Assembly: GCF_000512735.1 (NCBI RefSeq)
Contig: NZ_CP007028.1
Location: forward strand, 1,116,001 to 1,180,000
Length of the DNA: 64,000 nt
Origin: Thermocrinis ruber
Lineage (GTDB): Bacteria; Aquificota; Aquificia; Aquificales; Aquificaceae
Reading direction: 5' to 3'
The notes under the pieces were generated by a model, which ran no database searches, was not told the origin of the DNA, and saw only the letters and a list, made by a program, of their open reading frames with translations. The position numbers were made by a program, and so were the translations under genes. Within the stretch, counting starts at the first letter, position 1, and every line of letters begins with the position of its first letter. Of the stretch, positions 52,088-60,770 are shown piece by piece.

Positions 52088-53778
52088 AGAACACAAAAAT
52101 CTACCTGCTAGCGTTTCTTGTCTTCTTGGGTTTCCTGGTGGTGATCATAAGGTATGCCTACATCCAGCTTTTTGGAAGGACCGCATACATAGAAAGGGTT
52201 GTGGAGAAGTTTCCGAAGGCGGTGGTGGAAAGGGTGCCCGTTTACAGGGGAGCCATAAAGGATAGAAAGGGGGTGGAGCTTGCCATAAGCATGCCCACCT
52301 TCTCCATCTTTGCCTTTCCAAAGTACGTCCAAAACAGGGAAGAGTTAGCAAGAAGGCTTTCGGCAATCTTAGACCAAAGGGAGGAGGAAATACTAAGAAA
52401 GCTGAACACAGACCGCAAGTTTGTATGGTTGGCAAGGAACATAGACAAGGAGTACATAAACTATGTGAGGGGCGTTATAAGGGACACGCAGAATCAAAAC
52501 TCAGTGGGCATTCAGGAGGATTACAAAAGGGTTTATCCACACGGTCATTTGGCGAGCAACCTTATAGGCTTTGTGGGTGCGGATGGAAGAGGTCTTGAGG
52601 GCATTGAGTATATGTTTGACAATAAGCTCTACTCAAAGGAGGCTAAAAAGGTCTTTTTGTATTCACCAAAGGGTGGAAGGCTTGTACTCAACTTGGAGGA
52701 GGAAGAGAGGGACTACAAAACCCAAGACCTCCAGCTAACCATAGACTTTGGCGTTCAGGTAATACTGGAGGACATAAAGGAAAAAATAGTAAAGGACTGG
52801 AACCCACGAAGGATCGCCATAATCGTTATAGACCTACAAACCGGAGACATTCTCGGTTTGGCAAACTACCCCCACTACGACCCCAATCACTACCAAAAGG
52901 CAAGACCGGAAAACAGGAGGAACTACGCAGTAACGGACCCCTTTGAACCGGGCTCTGTGATGAAACCCTTTTTTATAGGGCAGGCTTTAGAGAAGGGATA
53001 CATAGGCTTTAACTACAGAGTAGATACAGAGGGAGGAAGGGCAGAGTTCTTTGGAAGGACCATAAGGGATGTGCATCCCTCCAAAGTTCTCTCCTTAGAC
53101 CAAGTGCTCATAAAGTCTTCCAACGTGGGAACTGCCAAAATAGCCCGGTTCTTATCAAAGAAGGATGTGGAGGAGCTGTTTGAAAAGATGCATTTTAAAT
53201 CCACCTTTGGGGTGCTACCCGGAGAGGCAAAGCCAAAGCTTCCAAACCTTAACTATCCTGCAAACATAATCTACGCCAGCATAGGGCAGGGCTTGAGTGC
53301 GAACCTTTTGAACCTCTGCGTAGCCTTTGGTGGGCTTGCCACTAACAAAATAATCCAGCCCCGCATAGTCTATGAACCAAACAGTCCCCCAAAAGTGCTA
53401 AGGGATAAGCTCTTTTCTGATAAGGTCTTAAATTGGCTACATAAAAACCTCATAAGGGTGGTAGAGGAGGGAACCGCAACCCAAGCCAAGTCCCAATACT
53501 TTACCATAGCGGGCAAAACGGGCACCGCCCAGAAGTTTGACTTTAGAACAGGCAAATACTCTATGGAAAAGGTGGTTGCCTACTTTGTGGGGTACTTTCC
53601 TGCCACCAACCCCAAATATGTGGCGGGCATAATGGTGGATGAGCCAAAGGGTAGAGCCTTCGGTGGCACCGCCGCAGCACCATACTTTAAAGAACTCGTA
53701 GAAAGAGTAGCCTTTTATGAAAGGCTAGAACCCGACAAGGCTAACAAGGCTATCTCGGAGGGAAGGCTCAAGGAGTAG
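52072..53778 (+). CDS. ftsI: Division transpeptidase FtsI (PBP2/PBP3 class B)
   Basis: 568 aa. One membrane anchor (IYLLAFLVFLGFLVVIIRYAYIQ region), a pedestal domain and a transpeptidase domain. Catalytic motifs: S-x-x-K in EPGSVMKPF, SSN in IKSSNVGTAK and KTGT in IAGKTGTAQ. It makes septal peptidoglycan with FtsW. It is unlinked to the ftsQAZ cluster. The start overlaps carA; the last 54 bases overlap convergent bioD. Confidence 0.93.
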   Translation: MSNTVKNTKIYLLAFLVFLGFLVVIIRYAYIQLFGRTAYIERVVEKFPKAVVERVPVYRGAIKDRKGVELAISMPTFSIFAFPKYVQNREELARRLSAILDQREEEILRKLNTDRKFVWLARNIDKEYINYVRGVIRDTQNQNSVGIQEDYKRVYPHGHLASNLIGFVGADGRGLEGIEYMFDNKLYSKEAKKVFLYSPKGGRLVLNLEEEERDYKTQDLQLTIDFGVQVILEDIKEKIVKDWNPRRIAIIVIDLQTGDILGLANYPHYDPNHYQKARPENRRNYAVTDPFEPGSVMKPFFIGQALEKGYIGFNYRVDTEGGRAEFFGRTIRDVHPSKVLSLDQVLIKSSNVGTAKIARFLSKKDVEELFEKMHFKSTFGVLPGEAKPKLPNLNYPANIIYASIGQGLSANLLNLCVAFGGLATNKIIQPRIVYEPNSPPKVLRDKLFSDKVLNWLHKNLIRVVEEGTATQAKSQYFTIAGKTGTAQKFDFRTGKYSMEKVVAYFVGYFPATNPKYVAGIMVDEPKGRAFGGTAAAPYFKELVERVAFYERLEPDKANKAISEGRLKE

Positions 53779-54378
53779 CCCATCCACCCTCGGCACTTGG
53801 AGGGGTTTTATTCCCGTTAGCTCCTCCACTATGATTGGGTTAGTCCTTTCTGAGACATCCTTTCCCTCAAAACCGTTCATAACTATTCCCAAGATGTTAA
53901 GCCCCATGCTTTTAGCGTAAAAGTAGCTAAGGTAGGTATGGTTTAGGGTGCCAAGCCCAGCCCGAGCTACCAGCAGGATGGGAAGCCCCCAGTCTAAAGC
54001 CAAGTGGGCGTAGTTGTAATCCCTCTTTATGGGCACCGCAATGCCACCAGCTCCCTCCACCACCAAAAACTCATACCTTTCCAAAAGCCTAAGGTAATGC
54101 TCCTTTAAATCCGTAAGGGAAAAGTCCCTCTTCTCCTCCAAGATGCCCGCATAGGGAGAAAGGGGCAGAGAGTATCTAACCGGCACCGCCTCTTCCAAAT
54201 CCTGCCCTGTAAGACTGCATAGCAAAGCCCCATCCTGGGGCACATCCTTCACGTCGGTCTCTACGGGCTTTAGGTAGCCCACCTTTACTCCCCTCTCTTT
54301 TAGGGCATAAACCAAGTTGTAAGAAATAAAGGTCTTTCCTACGCCCGTGTCTGTGGCAGTGATTAAAACCGCCCTCAT
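53725..54378 (-). CDS. bioD: Dethiobiotin synthetase
   Basis: 217 aa. The P-loop is TATDTGVGKTFISYNL; GYLKPVETD and VEGAGGIAVPI are the substrate and Mg2+ loops. It forms the ureido ring of dethiobiotin, the substrate of BioB (32140). Overlaps sppA by 4 bases (ATGA). Confidence 0.93.
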   Translation of the reverse strand: MRAVLITATDTGVGKTFISYNLVYALKERGVKVGYLKPVETDVKDVPQDGALLCSLTGQDLEEAVPVRYSLPLSPYAGILEEKRDFSLTDLKEHYLRLLERYEFLVVEGAGGIAVPIKRDYNYAHLALDWGLPILLVARAGLGTLNHTYLSYFYAKSMGLNILGIVMNGFEGKDVSERTNPIIVEELTGIKPLQVPRVDGLLLEPSLRDSLVSLVGF

Positions 54379-55217
54379 TGCATAAGGTAGTATAGCATCA
54401 AAGGAGCATCCACACCAAAGCCTGCACCAAGACGGTTTTCAAGGAGCCTTCTGAGAAAGCCCTTTGGCTCCTCCACATAAAAGACCCTCGGCTTTTCTGC
54501 TTTAGAGAGCTCCTTTGCCTTCTCTATGGCATCCTGGAGCCCACCCAAACCATCCACCAGCTTGAGCTTTTGAGCATCCTCTCCCGTAAATACCCTACCG
54601 TCCGCTATCTCTCTGAGCTTGTTGGGGTCTACCTCCTTTCTGTACTTTAGTATGGCGTTCAAAAACTGCTCGTATGCCTTGTCTATGAGCTCCTGAAGGT
54701 ATCGTTTTTCCTCTTCTGTGAGCTCCCTCGTGGGAGAGAGGGTATCCTTGAACTTTCCTGTCTTTATAGAGGTGGTTTTTATACCAAGCCTTTCCAAAAG
54801 CTCCTTTACGTTTGTATGCTGGATGATGACCCCTATGCTACCCGTTATAGTCCCCGGGTTTGCGTATATGTAGTCCCCCGCCATAGCCAGATAGAAGCAT
54901 CCAGAGGCACAAACATTGCCCATAGACACCACCACCGGCTTTTTGGACTCTCTGAACCGCTCCAGAGCCCTGTATATCTCTTGGGATGCACCCACCGAGC
55001 CACCCGGACTTTCCGCCCTAACCACCAAAGCCCGCACGCTTTTGTCCTCTTTTAGGCTTTCTATCTTCCTAACGATGGGCTCCGAATTGATCAGAACCCC
55101 CTCTATTTTTAAAACCGCCACCCGCTCTCCCACCGGGAGCCTTGCCAACAAACTTCCCAGAAAACCAAGCACAGAGAGTAATATAACAAAAACAAAAAAC
55201 CGCCTTATCCACTTCAT
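54375..55217 (-). CDS. sppA: Signal peptide peptidase SppA
   Basis: 280 aa, the short single-domain form. One N-terminal membrane helix (FFVFVILLSVLGFLGSLLA). The nucleophile is Ser105 in NVCASGCFYLAMAGD; the general base is likely Lys157 in KTGKFKD by its 52-residue spacing. GTITGSIGVI follows. It degrades cleaved signal peptides. First in the sppA-bioD operon, divergent from the porin gene. Confidence 0.92.
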   Translation of the reverse strand: MKWIRRFFVFVILLSVLGFLGSLLARLPVGERVAVLKIEGVLINSEPIVRKIESLKEDKSVRALVVRAESPGGSVGASQEIYRALERFRESKKPVVVSMGNVCASGCFYLAMAGDYIYANPGTITGSIGVIIQHTNVKELLERLGIKTTSIKTGKFKDTLSPTRELTEEEKRYLQELIDKAYEQFLNAILKYRKEVDPNKLREIADGRVFTGEDAQKLKLVDGLGGLQDAIEKAKELSKAEKPRVFYVEEPKGFLRRLLENRLGAGFGVDAPLMLYYLMQ

Positions 55218-55256
55218 GGCTTTAATTATATCAACCTACCTCAAACAGAGCCTCAC

Positions 55257-55268
55257 TGCAAAATTGCA
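55257..55268. promoter_or_regulatory. Inverted repeat TGCAA-N2-TTGCA (site 1)
   Basis: TGCAAAATTGCA, a 5+5 palindrome, in the 196-base region between sppA and the porin. The other copy is centred 66 bases away. That region holds no other gene. Confidence 0.5.
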
Positions 55269-55322
55269 AAAAAGGACCCGAGCATCAAAAACCCACAAAA
55301 ACATAGCTTCCAAGCACCCAAT

Positions 55323-55334
55323 TGCAAGTTTGCA
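55323..55334. promoter_or_regulatory. Inverted repeat TGCAA-N2-TTGCA (site 2)
   Basis: TGCAAGTTTGCA, the second copy, centred about 55 bases before the predicted porin transcription start and 15 bases before the -35 box. Confidence 0.5.
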
Positions 55335-55348
55335 TCTAAAAAAACCTC

Positions 55349-55377
55349 TTGACAAATTTTTTTCCTTATGCTATCAT
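55349..55377 (+). promoter_or_regulatory. Strong sigma-70-type promoter of the porin
   Basis: TTGACA (55349-55354), exactly 17 bases, TATCAT (55372-55377). This is the best -35/-10 pair in the window. The start is expected near 55384 with a 30-base leader holding AAAGGAGGG. Confidence 0.8.
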
Positions 55378-55413
55378 TAAAACCATCAAAAAACTTTAAA
55401 GGAGGGTATCAAC

Positions 55414-56673
55414 ATGAAGAAGAGCCTTTTAGCAATGGCAGCACTAATGGGTGTTGCTACTTTGCCAGCCCACGCCTGGAGAGTAAACATTGACAAGGAG
55501 ACCTTCGCAGACATAGGCTTCTCCACCCAAATATGGGGAAGAAGCGAGGGCAAGAGGACAACTGCATCCACAGACCACAACGCCACGAACTTTTATGTGA
55601 ACTTGGCTAACATCACCGCAAGCGGGCATGTGAACAAGCTGGTGTATTTCAGCATCAACGCAGAATCCACCGCTTTTAGGGGAAGCTTCATAACCAGGGA
55701 TGCCTTCATCGGAATGAAGTTTGCGGATGAGTTCAGGGTTCAAGCGGGTGCAATGAGGGTTCCCTTCTCCAGAATAGCCCTAACATCCTCCTACAACTTC
55801 CTTATCCCAACCCAAGCACTTGGTGATGTGTTTAGGGGACTGCCAATAAACCCCACACACGCATTGGGTGTGCTTAATGATGGTAGCAGGGATGCAGGAA
55901 TAGTCGTTTGGGGTAATGTGGCAGACGGTATGCTAAAGTACTACTTGGGTGTTTCTGACGGTAGGTTTGATAGGAGAGATAGCAATACAAACCTCTTTGG
56001 TGCAAACACTAAAGACTCCCTTGCCTACACCATAAGGCTTCAATTTACCCCCACCATGCTTGGCTTTAAGGGCGAAACCGGATATACCCTTGCGGACACA
56101 TACCTTGGCAGGCAGAACGTTCTTACCCTCGGCGTAGGTTATAGGGTAGTTGGTGCAAAAACCACCGGTCTTACTGCTAACTACTCAAAGGATGTTAAGC
56201 TGTGGACTGTAGATATGCTTTACGAACAAAAGTTTGGAGATATCATCCCTAACCTTCAAGTGGGATACATAAACGCAAAGGATGTGCCTTATGGTTTTAA
56301 TAATTCTGCCGTGTGTAATGGTGTAACAAATACCGTATGCTATGGCAAAGCAACCCAAATTTATGCCCAAGCACAACTCCTGTATGACCAAATGGTGGGC
56401 TTTGGAAAACCAGCCCTTGCAATAAGGTGGGAGCAAGACAAGAATAAAGATAGGTTCAACTTCTACTATACTGGTGCTAGTGCCGGTCAAACTGAGCCAA
56501 TACCAGGCGAGCCCAGGAACACAAGGGTTGGTGTGTTTGTCCACTACTACATCAAGGGTCAAGCAGCAAAGGTATCCTTGGGTGTGGACTCTGTGAACAG
56601 AAACGCTGACTCAAGGGGTACAACTGGAAGGAGCTTCACCGACTACACCCTCCACCTCCAAACCCAATTCTAA
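55414..56673 (+). CDS. Outer-membrane porin (OprO/OprP-like)
   Basis: 419 aa with a signal peptide ending ATLPAHA. The rest alternates hydrophobic and polar residues like a 16-strand barrel and ends in QTQF, the C-terminal Phe needed by the BAM machine. AGAMRVPFSRIALTSSYNF fits the phosphate-selective porin O/P family, but the solute is not known. A strong promoter, a good SD and a strong terminator suggest an abundant protein in a single-gene unit. Confidence 0.82.
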   Translation: MKKSLLAMAALMGVATLPAHAWRVNIDKETFADIGFSTQIWGRSEGKRTTASTDHNATNFYVNLANITASGHVNKLVYFSINAESTAFRGSFITRDAFIGMKFADEFRVQAGAMRVPFSRIALTSSYNFLIPTQALGDVFRGLPINPTHALGVLNDGSRDAGIVVWGNVADGMLKYYLGVSDGRFDRRDSNTNLFGANTKDSLAYTIRLQFTPTMLGFKGETGYTLADTYLGRQNVLTLGVGYRVVGAKTTGLTANYSKDVKLWTVDMLYEQKFGDIIPNLQVGYINAKDVPYGFNNSAVCNGVTNTVCYGKATQIYAQAQLLYDQMVGFGKPALAIRWEQDKNKDRFNFYYTGASAGQTEPIPGEPRNTRVGVFVHYYIKGQAAKVSLGVDSVNRNADSRGTTGRSFTDYTLHLQTQF

Positions 56674-56691
56674 GTGTTAGAAATTGCACCG

Positions 56692-56716
56692 CCCCGCCCT
56701 CTGGCGGGGTTTTTTT
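56692..56716 (+). terminator. Intrinsic terminator after the porin
   Basis: CCCCGCC-CTCT-GGCGGGG followed by seven T. A seven-pair GC stem with a four-base loop. The gspG ATG comes only 9 bases after the T-run. Confidence 0.9.
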
Positions 56717-56725
56717 ATTTTTGGC

Positions 56726-57127
56726 ATGAGAAAGGCTTTTACTCTCATAGAGCTTTTGGTGGTTATTGTGATTTTGGGTATTCTTGCTGCCATTGTGGTC
56801 CCAAGGATCACGGGCAGGGTTGATCAAGCAAAGGTGGAGGCAACAAAGGTTCAGATGAAAGCTATAAAGGATGCCTTGGAGCAATACAAGCTTGACAATG
56901 GTTTTTATCCTACCACCGAGCAGGGTCTAAAAGCCTTGGTGGAAAAACCAAACACTCCGCCGGTGCCAACCAGGTGGAGGCAGTATTTGGACAAAGTGCC
57001 CAAGGATGCGTGGGATCGTGATTTTATTTATGTTTCTCCGGGGGTAAACAGACCCTTTGAGCTGAGGTCTATGGGTCCGGACGGAAAGGAAGGCACAGAA
57101 GATGACTTAGATGTTTGGAACCTGTAG
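56726..57127 (+). CDS. gspG: Type II secretion major pseudopilin GspG
   Basis: 133 aa. The short leader RKAFTLIELLVVIVILGILAA is the type IV prepilin N-terminus, cleaved before Phe by PilD. The C-terminal part has the GspG hallmark YPTTEQGLKALVEKP and WGRDFIYVSPG-like WDRDFIYVSPG with GPDGKEGTEDD, the calcium-binding loop. The frame is open upstream through the terminator, so the ATG at 56726 is the start. No SD. Confidence 0.92.
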   Translation: MRKAFTLIELLVVIVILGILAAIVVPRITGRVDQAKVEATKVQMKAIKDALEQYKLDNGFYPTTEQGLKALVEKPNTPPVPTRWRQYLDKVPKDAWDRDFIYVSPGVNRPFELRSMGPDGKEGTEDDLDVWNL

Positions 57128-57392
57128 GGGCTTTACCCTTATAGAAGTTTTAATTGCCCTTTCTGTTTTGGTGATCACCTTTAGCGTTCTCTTTGAACTT
57201 TTGCTTTCTGCACGCAAGGATTACGAGCTTGCCAGAAGCCTTTACCAAGATATGAGCCTTTTGAACAACAAAATTTTGGAAAACAGGCTGGAGGGTGTGC
57301 GGGTTAGGGAGAGGGAGCTAAGGGACTATCCGGGCATCAAAGAGGTGGAGCTCTCTTACGGTTCTGCGGTGATATACCTTTTCAAAAAATGA
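57111..57392 (+). CDS. Minor pseudopilin (GspI/GspH-like)
   Basis: 93 aa with prepilin N-terminus CRGFTLIEVLIALSVLVITFS and a short soluble part. Overlaps gspG by 17 bases and gspJ by 4. Size and position suit GspI. Minor pseudopilins cap the pseudopilus. Confidence 0.82.
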   Translation: MFGTCRGFTLIEVLIALSVLVITFSVLFELLLSARKDYELARSLYQDMSLLNNKILENRLEGVRVRERELRDYPGIKEVELSYGSAVIYLFKK

Positions 57393-57871
57393 AAAGGGCG
57401 TTTACCCTTCTTGAGTTAATCGTAGTCATAACCTTGCTTGGGCTTGTCTTTGGGCTTTTTTCTTATGTTTTTAAGTCCAGCGTGGAATCTTCGGTGTTTC
57501 TTGCGGAGGATAGCCAAAGGCTAAAGGAGGAAGCCCTTTTGGTTTGGAACATTCAAAGGAAGGTCATTTCCGCAAAGGACGCATACATGGAAAGGGATAA
57601 GCTATTTTTACACACCTACGCAGGGGATTACTACCAAGGCTTGGTAAAGTGTGCCTTTATTTACAGGGATGGTGTGCTTTACTATTACGAGTTTCCTTAT
57701 CCTTACGGGGATATAAAGTTCTACGAGGATGATCGGCTTATAAAGTTGGGAAAGTTTAAGGAACTTTCCTTTTCTGCGGTGAAGGGTGGTAAGACTGAAG
57801 AGACCTATAAGGGACTGCCAGACCTTTATCGTATAACCATAGATGGCAGGGAGTATCTTATAAAGCCATGA
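57389..57871 (+). CDS. Minor pseudopilin (GspJ-like)
   Basis: 160 aa with prepilin N-terminus KRAFTLLELIVVITLLGLVFGL, followed by a soluble domain rich in Tyr/Phe and Lys. Third pseudopilin in the operon and likely GspJ by order. Overlaps both neighbours by 4 bases. Confidence 0.82.
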   Translation: MKRAFTLLELIVVITLLGLVFGLFSYVFKSSVESSVFLAEDSQRLKEEALLVWNIQRKVISAKDAYMERDKLFLHTYAGDYYQGLVKCAFIYRDGVLYYYEFPYPYGDIKFYEDDRLIKLGKFKELSFSAVKGGKTEETYKGLPDLYRITIDGREYLIKP

Positions 57872-59061
57872 GTAGGATAAAGCTGTACAAGGGCATAGAC
57901 CAGTTTGGAAATATCAGAAGTGGTAAGATTGAGGTGCCGGAGGGCATGTCCGCTTACGAGTTTTTAATCTCTCAGGGCATAAAGCCCCTAAAAATAGAGG
58001 ATGTTTCCGAGGGCATCTGGAGTAGGGAACTCTTTAAAAGAAAACCCTCCCAAGAGGACGTTGCCTTTTTGCTAACGCAGATTTCTATGCTACTCTCTTC
58101 CGGGCTAAACTTACCAAAAGCCTTAGAGACCGCCATACAGCAGGCGGAGGATAAAAGAATTAAGCAAGCTTTACTTTCTGTAAAGGAAGCCATAGAAAAG
58201 GGAGAGCCTTTGCATACTGCCTTTGGCAGGGCGGACATATTTCCAGAGTTCTTTTTGGAGATGCTAAAGACCGCCGAAAGGGGCGAAAACTTAGAAAAGG
58301 TCTTTGAAATTGCGGGGGAGTTCCTCAGCAGGATGGCACAGGTGAGGGCAAAGGTTCTGTCTTCCCTGACTTACCCTGTCTTTGTGATCCTCTTTAGCCT
58401 TCTTTCGGTGTTTGCGGTGGTTAAGTTTGTGATCCCAAAAGTTGCCGGCGTGCTGGCTGGTTTGGGAAAGGACCTGCCCTTGATAACAAAAATTCTTCTC
58501 TTTTCCTCCAAGCTGATGGGTTATTTCCTTTATCTTTTCCCTCTGTTTATCCTGCTTTTTGTTTTTAAAGGAAAGCTCATAAGCAGGGAAAACATAGACA
58601 AGTACTACCTTATGCTTCCCATCTTTGGTAAGGTTTCCTTTTACTTTCAGCTTTCAAGGTTTGCGGGCAGTTTGCGTATGTCCTTGCTTTCTGGCATTCC
58701 CCTCGTTAGGGCGGTGTCTTTGGCAATAGATACCATAACCAATCAATACATAAAGGGTAAGCTAAAAGAGGTGCCCAAGGAGATTGCCAAGGGCAAAAGC
58801 TTGGCGGAGGTTCTCAAGGCTACCGGCGTATTTCCTTCCCTCTTTGTGGGTCTTTTGGCTACCGGTGAAAGGAGCGGAGAGTTGGAAAAGTCTTTGGAGC
58901 TTTTAGAAAAGCTCTACGACCAGCAAGCTATGAGAAAGATAAACCTCTGGATAAGGTTGGCGGAGCCCATTGCCATGCTCATAATAGGCATCTTGGTTGC
59001 CTTTGTAGTCCAAAGCGTGGTGCTACCCCTTACAGAAATCTCCAGTGGAGTCAAAAGGTAG
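57868..59061 (+). CDS. gspF: Type II secretion inner-membrane platform protein GspF
   Basis: 397 aa. Two GspF repeats: FLLTQISMLLSSGLNLPKAL in the first and RFAGSLRMSLLSGIPLVRAV in the second, each followed by a membrane helix; the third helix is at the C-terminus. It connects the GspE motor to the pseudopilus. gspE, gspD and the rest must lie elsewhere. Its stop is one base from the fliH stop. Confidence 0.92.
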   Translation: MSRIKLYKGIDQFGNIRSGKIEVPEGMSAYEFLISQGIKPLKIEDVSEGIWSRELFKRKPSQEDVAFLLTQISMLLSSGLNLPKALETAIQQAEDKRIKQALLSVKEAIEKGEPLHTAFGRADIFPEFFLEMLKTAERGENLEKVFEIAGEFLSRMAQVRAKVLSSLTYPVFVILFSLLSVFAVVKFVIPKVAGVLAGLGKDLPLITKILLFSSKLMGYFLYLFPLFILLFVFKGKLISRENIDKYYLMLPIFGKVSFYFQLSRFAGSLRMSLLSGIPLVRAVSLAIDTITNQYIKGKLKEVPKEIAKGKSLAEVLKATGVFPSLFVGLLATGERSGELEKSLELLEKLYDQQAMRKINLWIRLAEPIAMLIIGILVAFVVQSVVLPLTEISSGVKR

Positions 59062-59062
59062 T

Positions 59063-59728
59063 TCAAAGCTCCTCTTCTATATCCGTCAACAGGTCTTCCA
59101 GTCTTCTTTCTATCCAAAAATCTGCGGTTTCTATGGAAAACTCTCCCCTGTTTAGATGTTCGTCTTTTATAAGCTCCAACTGAACATCCTTTAGGTCCAA
59201 GGTTTTTAAAAACTCCTCCACCGTTGGCAAATCGTGGGGATTTACCCTTAGCCTTATGTATCCTTTCAAAGAAATACCACTGTTTAAAGCCTTTTGTAAA
59301 GACTGAAGGACAGCCTCCTCCTTTGGGAGCTTTTCCGTTAAATAGAGCCTTCTGGCTATGTTTAAGGCAATATCCTTTATCTCATTCCTTACCTTATCTT
59401 CCACCTCCGAGAACTTTTCCAAGAGGGTTTGGCAAAAACCTTCAACGTGCCCCTGAAAGGTTTTTAGCCCTGCGATCTTTTCCTCCAAGGCTCTCTTTTC
59501 AGCTTCTAAAAGTTTTTTCTCCTCCACAAGCTTGGAGTTCAGCCTTGCCAACTCTTGGTTTTTTCCTTTACACTCCAAAAGTTCCATTTCAAGCAATTTT
59601 ACGGTATTTTTCAAAGCTTCAATCTGCTTAAGTAGTTGCTGTTTCTCTAGTTTTTCTTCTTTACTTTCCTCTGCCTCCTTCGGAAGAACGTACTCCACCG
59701 AGTGCAGTGGTTTAAAATCCTCATGCAT
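59063..59728 (-). CDS. fliH: Flagellar assembly protein FliH
   Basis: 221 aa. A long coiled coil (about 15-100) followed by the FliH/type III stator domain: EIKDIALNIARRLY, LRVNPHDLPTVEEFL and RGEFSIETADFWIERRLEDLL, the conserved ending of FliH. It regulates the FliI export ATPase. ATG at 59728 overlaps fliG by 8 bases; a GTG four codons upstream is possible. Confidence 0.85.
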   Translation of the reverse strand: MHEDFKPLHSVEYVLPKEAEESKEEKLEKQQLLKQIEALKNTVKLLEMELLECKGKNQELARLNSKLVEEKKLLEAEKRALEEKIAGLKTFQGHVEGFCQTLLEKFSEVEDKVRNEIKDIALNIARRLYLTEKLPKEEAVLQSLQKALNSGISLKGYIRLRVNPHDLPTVEEFLKTLDLKDVQLELIKDEHLNRGEFSIETADFWIERRLEDLLTDIEEEL

Positions 59729-60725
59729 AGTATTCTCCACCTGTGAGGTCTATTATTCCTTGGTCTGCTAAGTTTTTGATAACTTTTATAACCTCCTTTT
59801 GAGCCTTTTCTACTTCGCTTGCCCTAACCGGTCCCATAGCCTCCATATCCTCCCTCATGATCTCCGCCGCCTTTTTGGACATGTTAGACAGGAACTTCTC
59901 CTTTATATCCTCCGGCGCTCCCTTAAGGGCTATCATAAGCACGTTTTTATCTACCGCCTTTAGGATCTCCACTATAGCCCTGTTGTCCAGCTTCCTTATG
60001 TCTTCAAAGGTGAACATCTTTTCCTTTATCTTTTCCGCCAAGTAGGGATCTTCTTGTTCCAACTTTGCCAGTATGCTGTTGGCGGTATTTTTATCAAGCA
60101 CGTTCAGAATGTTAGCCACAAGGGGTATGCCCTCCAACTTCTGCATAACTCCGCTTACACCCATACTCCTTATTTCTTCTGCTATAGCCTCAATTAGCTC
60201 TTTCATGAACTCGGGGGATATGTTTTCAAGGGTTGCCATCCTTTTGGCAACCTCCACCTTTAGGCTATCGGGTAAAAGCTTGAGAACCTCTGCCGCCTTT
60301 GCCGACGAAAGCTGAGACAGAACTACCGCTATTGTTTGGGGATGTTCATTCCTTAAAAGGTTTGCTAAAAGTTTTTCATCTACCCTTTCCAACTCTTGAA
60401 AGCTCTTTATGAGGTTGGAACTGCTGAGGAACTCATAAATCTTTGCGAACTTCTCTGGGGGAAGGACCTTCCTTGCAAACTCCAACAGGGCATCCACATC
60501 GGGATTTACAAAGGATGCTGCCTTATACTCTTCTATAAACTCTTTACCTATTTCTTCTATGTCCTTTAGTGTTATTCCTTCTAAGCTGGATGCAAGAACT
60601 AATATCTCTTGGATCTCGTTATCATCCAGCTCCTTCATCACCTCCACCGCCACCTGCGGAGGCAGAGCCATAAGTAGTATGGCTGCCTTTTGGGCTTTGC
60701 TTAGCTTACTTTTTGCCTCCGGCAT
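59721..60725 (-). CDS. fliG: Flagellar motor switch protein FliG
   Basis: 334 aa in three armadillo-like parts. It has LSKAQKAAILLMALPP, the EHPQTIAVVLSQL motif of the middle domain and the C-terminal torque helix with the charged LRRDN-like region (TFEDIRKLDNRAIVEILKAVD). It couples stator force to the rotor. fliF and motA/B are not in the window. Divergent from leuS-beta. Confidence 0.94.
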   Translation of the reverse strand: MPEAKSKLSKAQKAAILLMALPPQVAVEVMKELDDNEIQEILVLASSLEGITLKDIEEIGKEFIEEYKAASFVNPDVDALLEFARKVLPPEKFAKIYEFLSSSNLIKSFQELERVDEKLLANLLRNEHPQTIAVVLSQLSSAKAAEVLKLLPDSLKVEVAKRMATLENISPEFMKELIEAIAEEIRSMGVSGVMQKLEGIPLVANILNVLDKNTANSILAKLEQEDPYLAEKIKEKMFTFEDIRKLDNRAIVEILKAVDKNVLMIALKGAPEDIKEKFLSNMSKKAAEIMREDMEAMGPVRASEVEKAQKEVIKVIKNLADQGIIDLTGGEYYA

Positions 60726-60756
60726 GCTTTCTATATTAAGATAAACCGAGATTTTT

Positions 60757-60762
60757 TAAAAT
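60757..60762 (+). promoter_or_regulatory. -10 box of leuS-beta
   Basis: TAAAAT ending 8 bases before the ATG; no SD, short or absent leader. Confidence 0.4.
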
Positions 60763-60770
60763 AAATTCCT

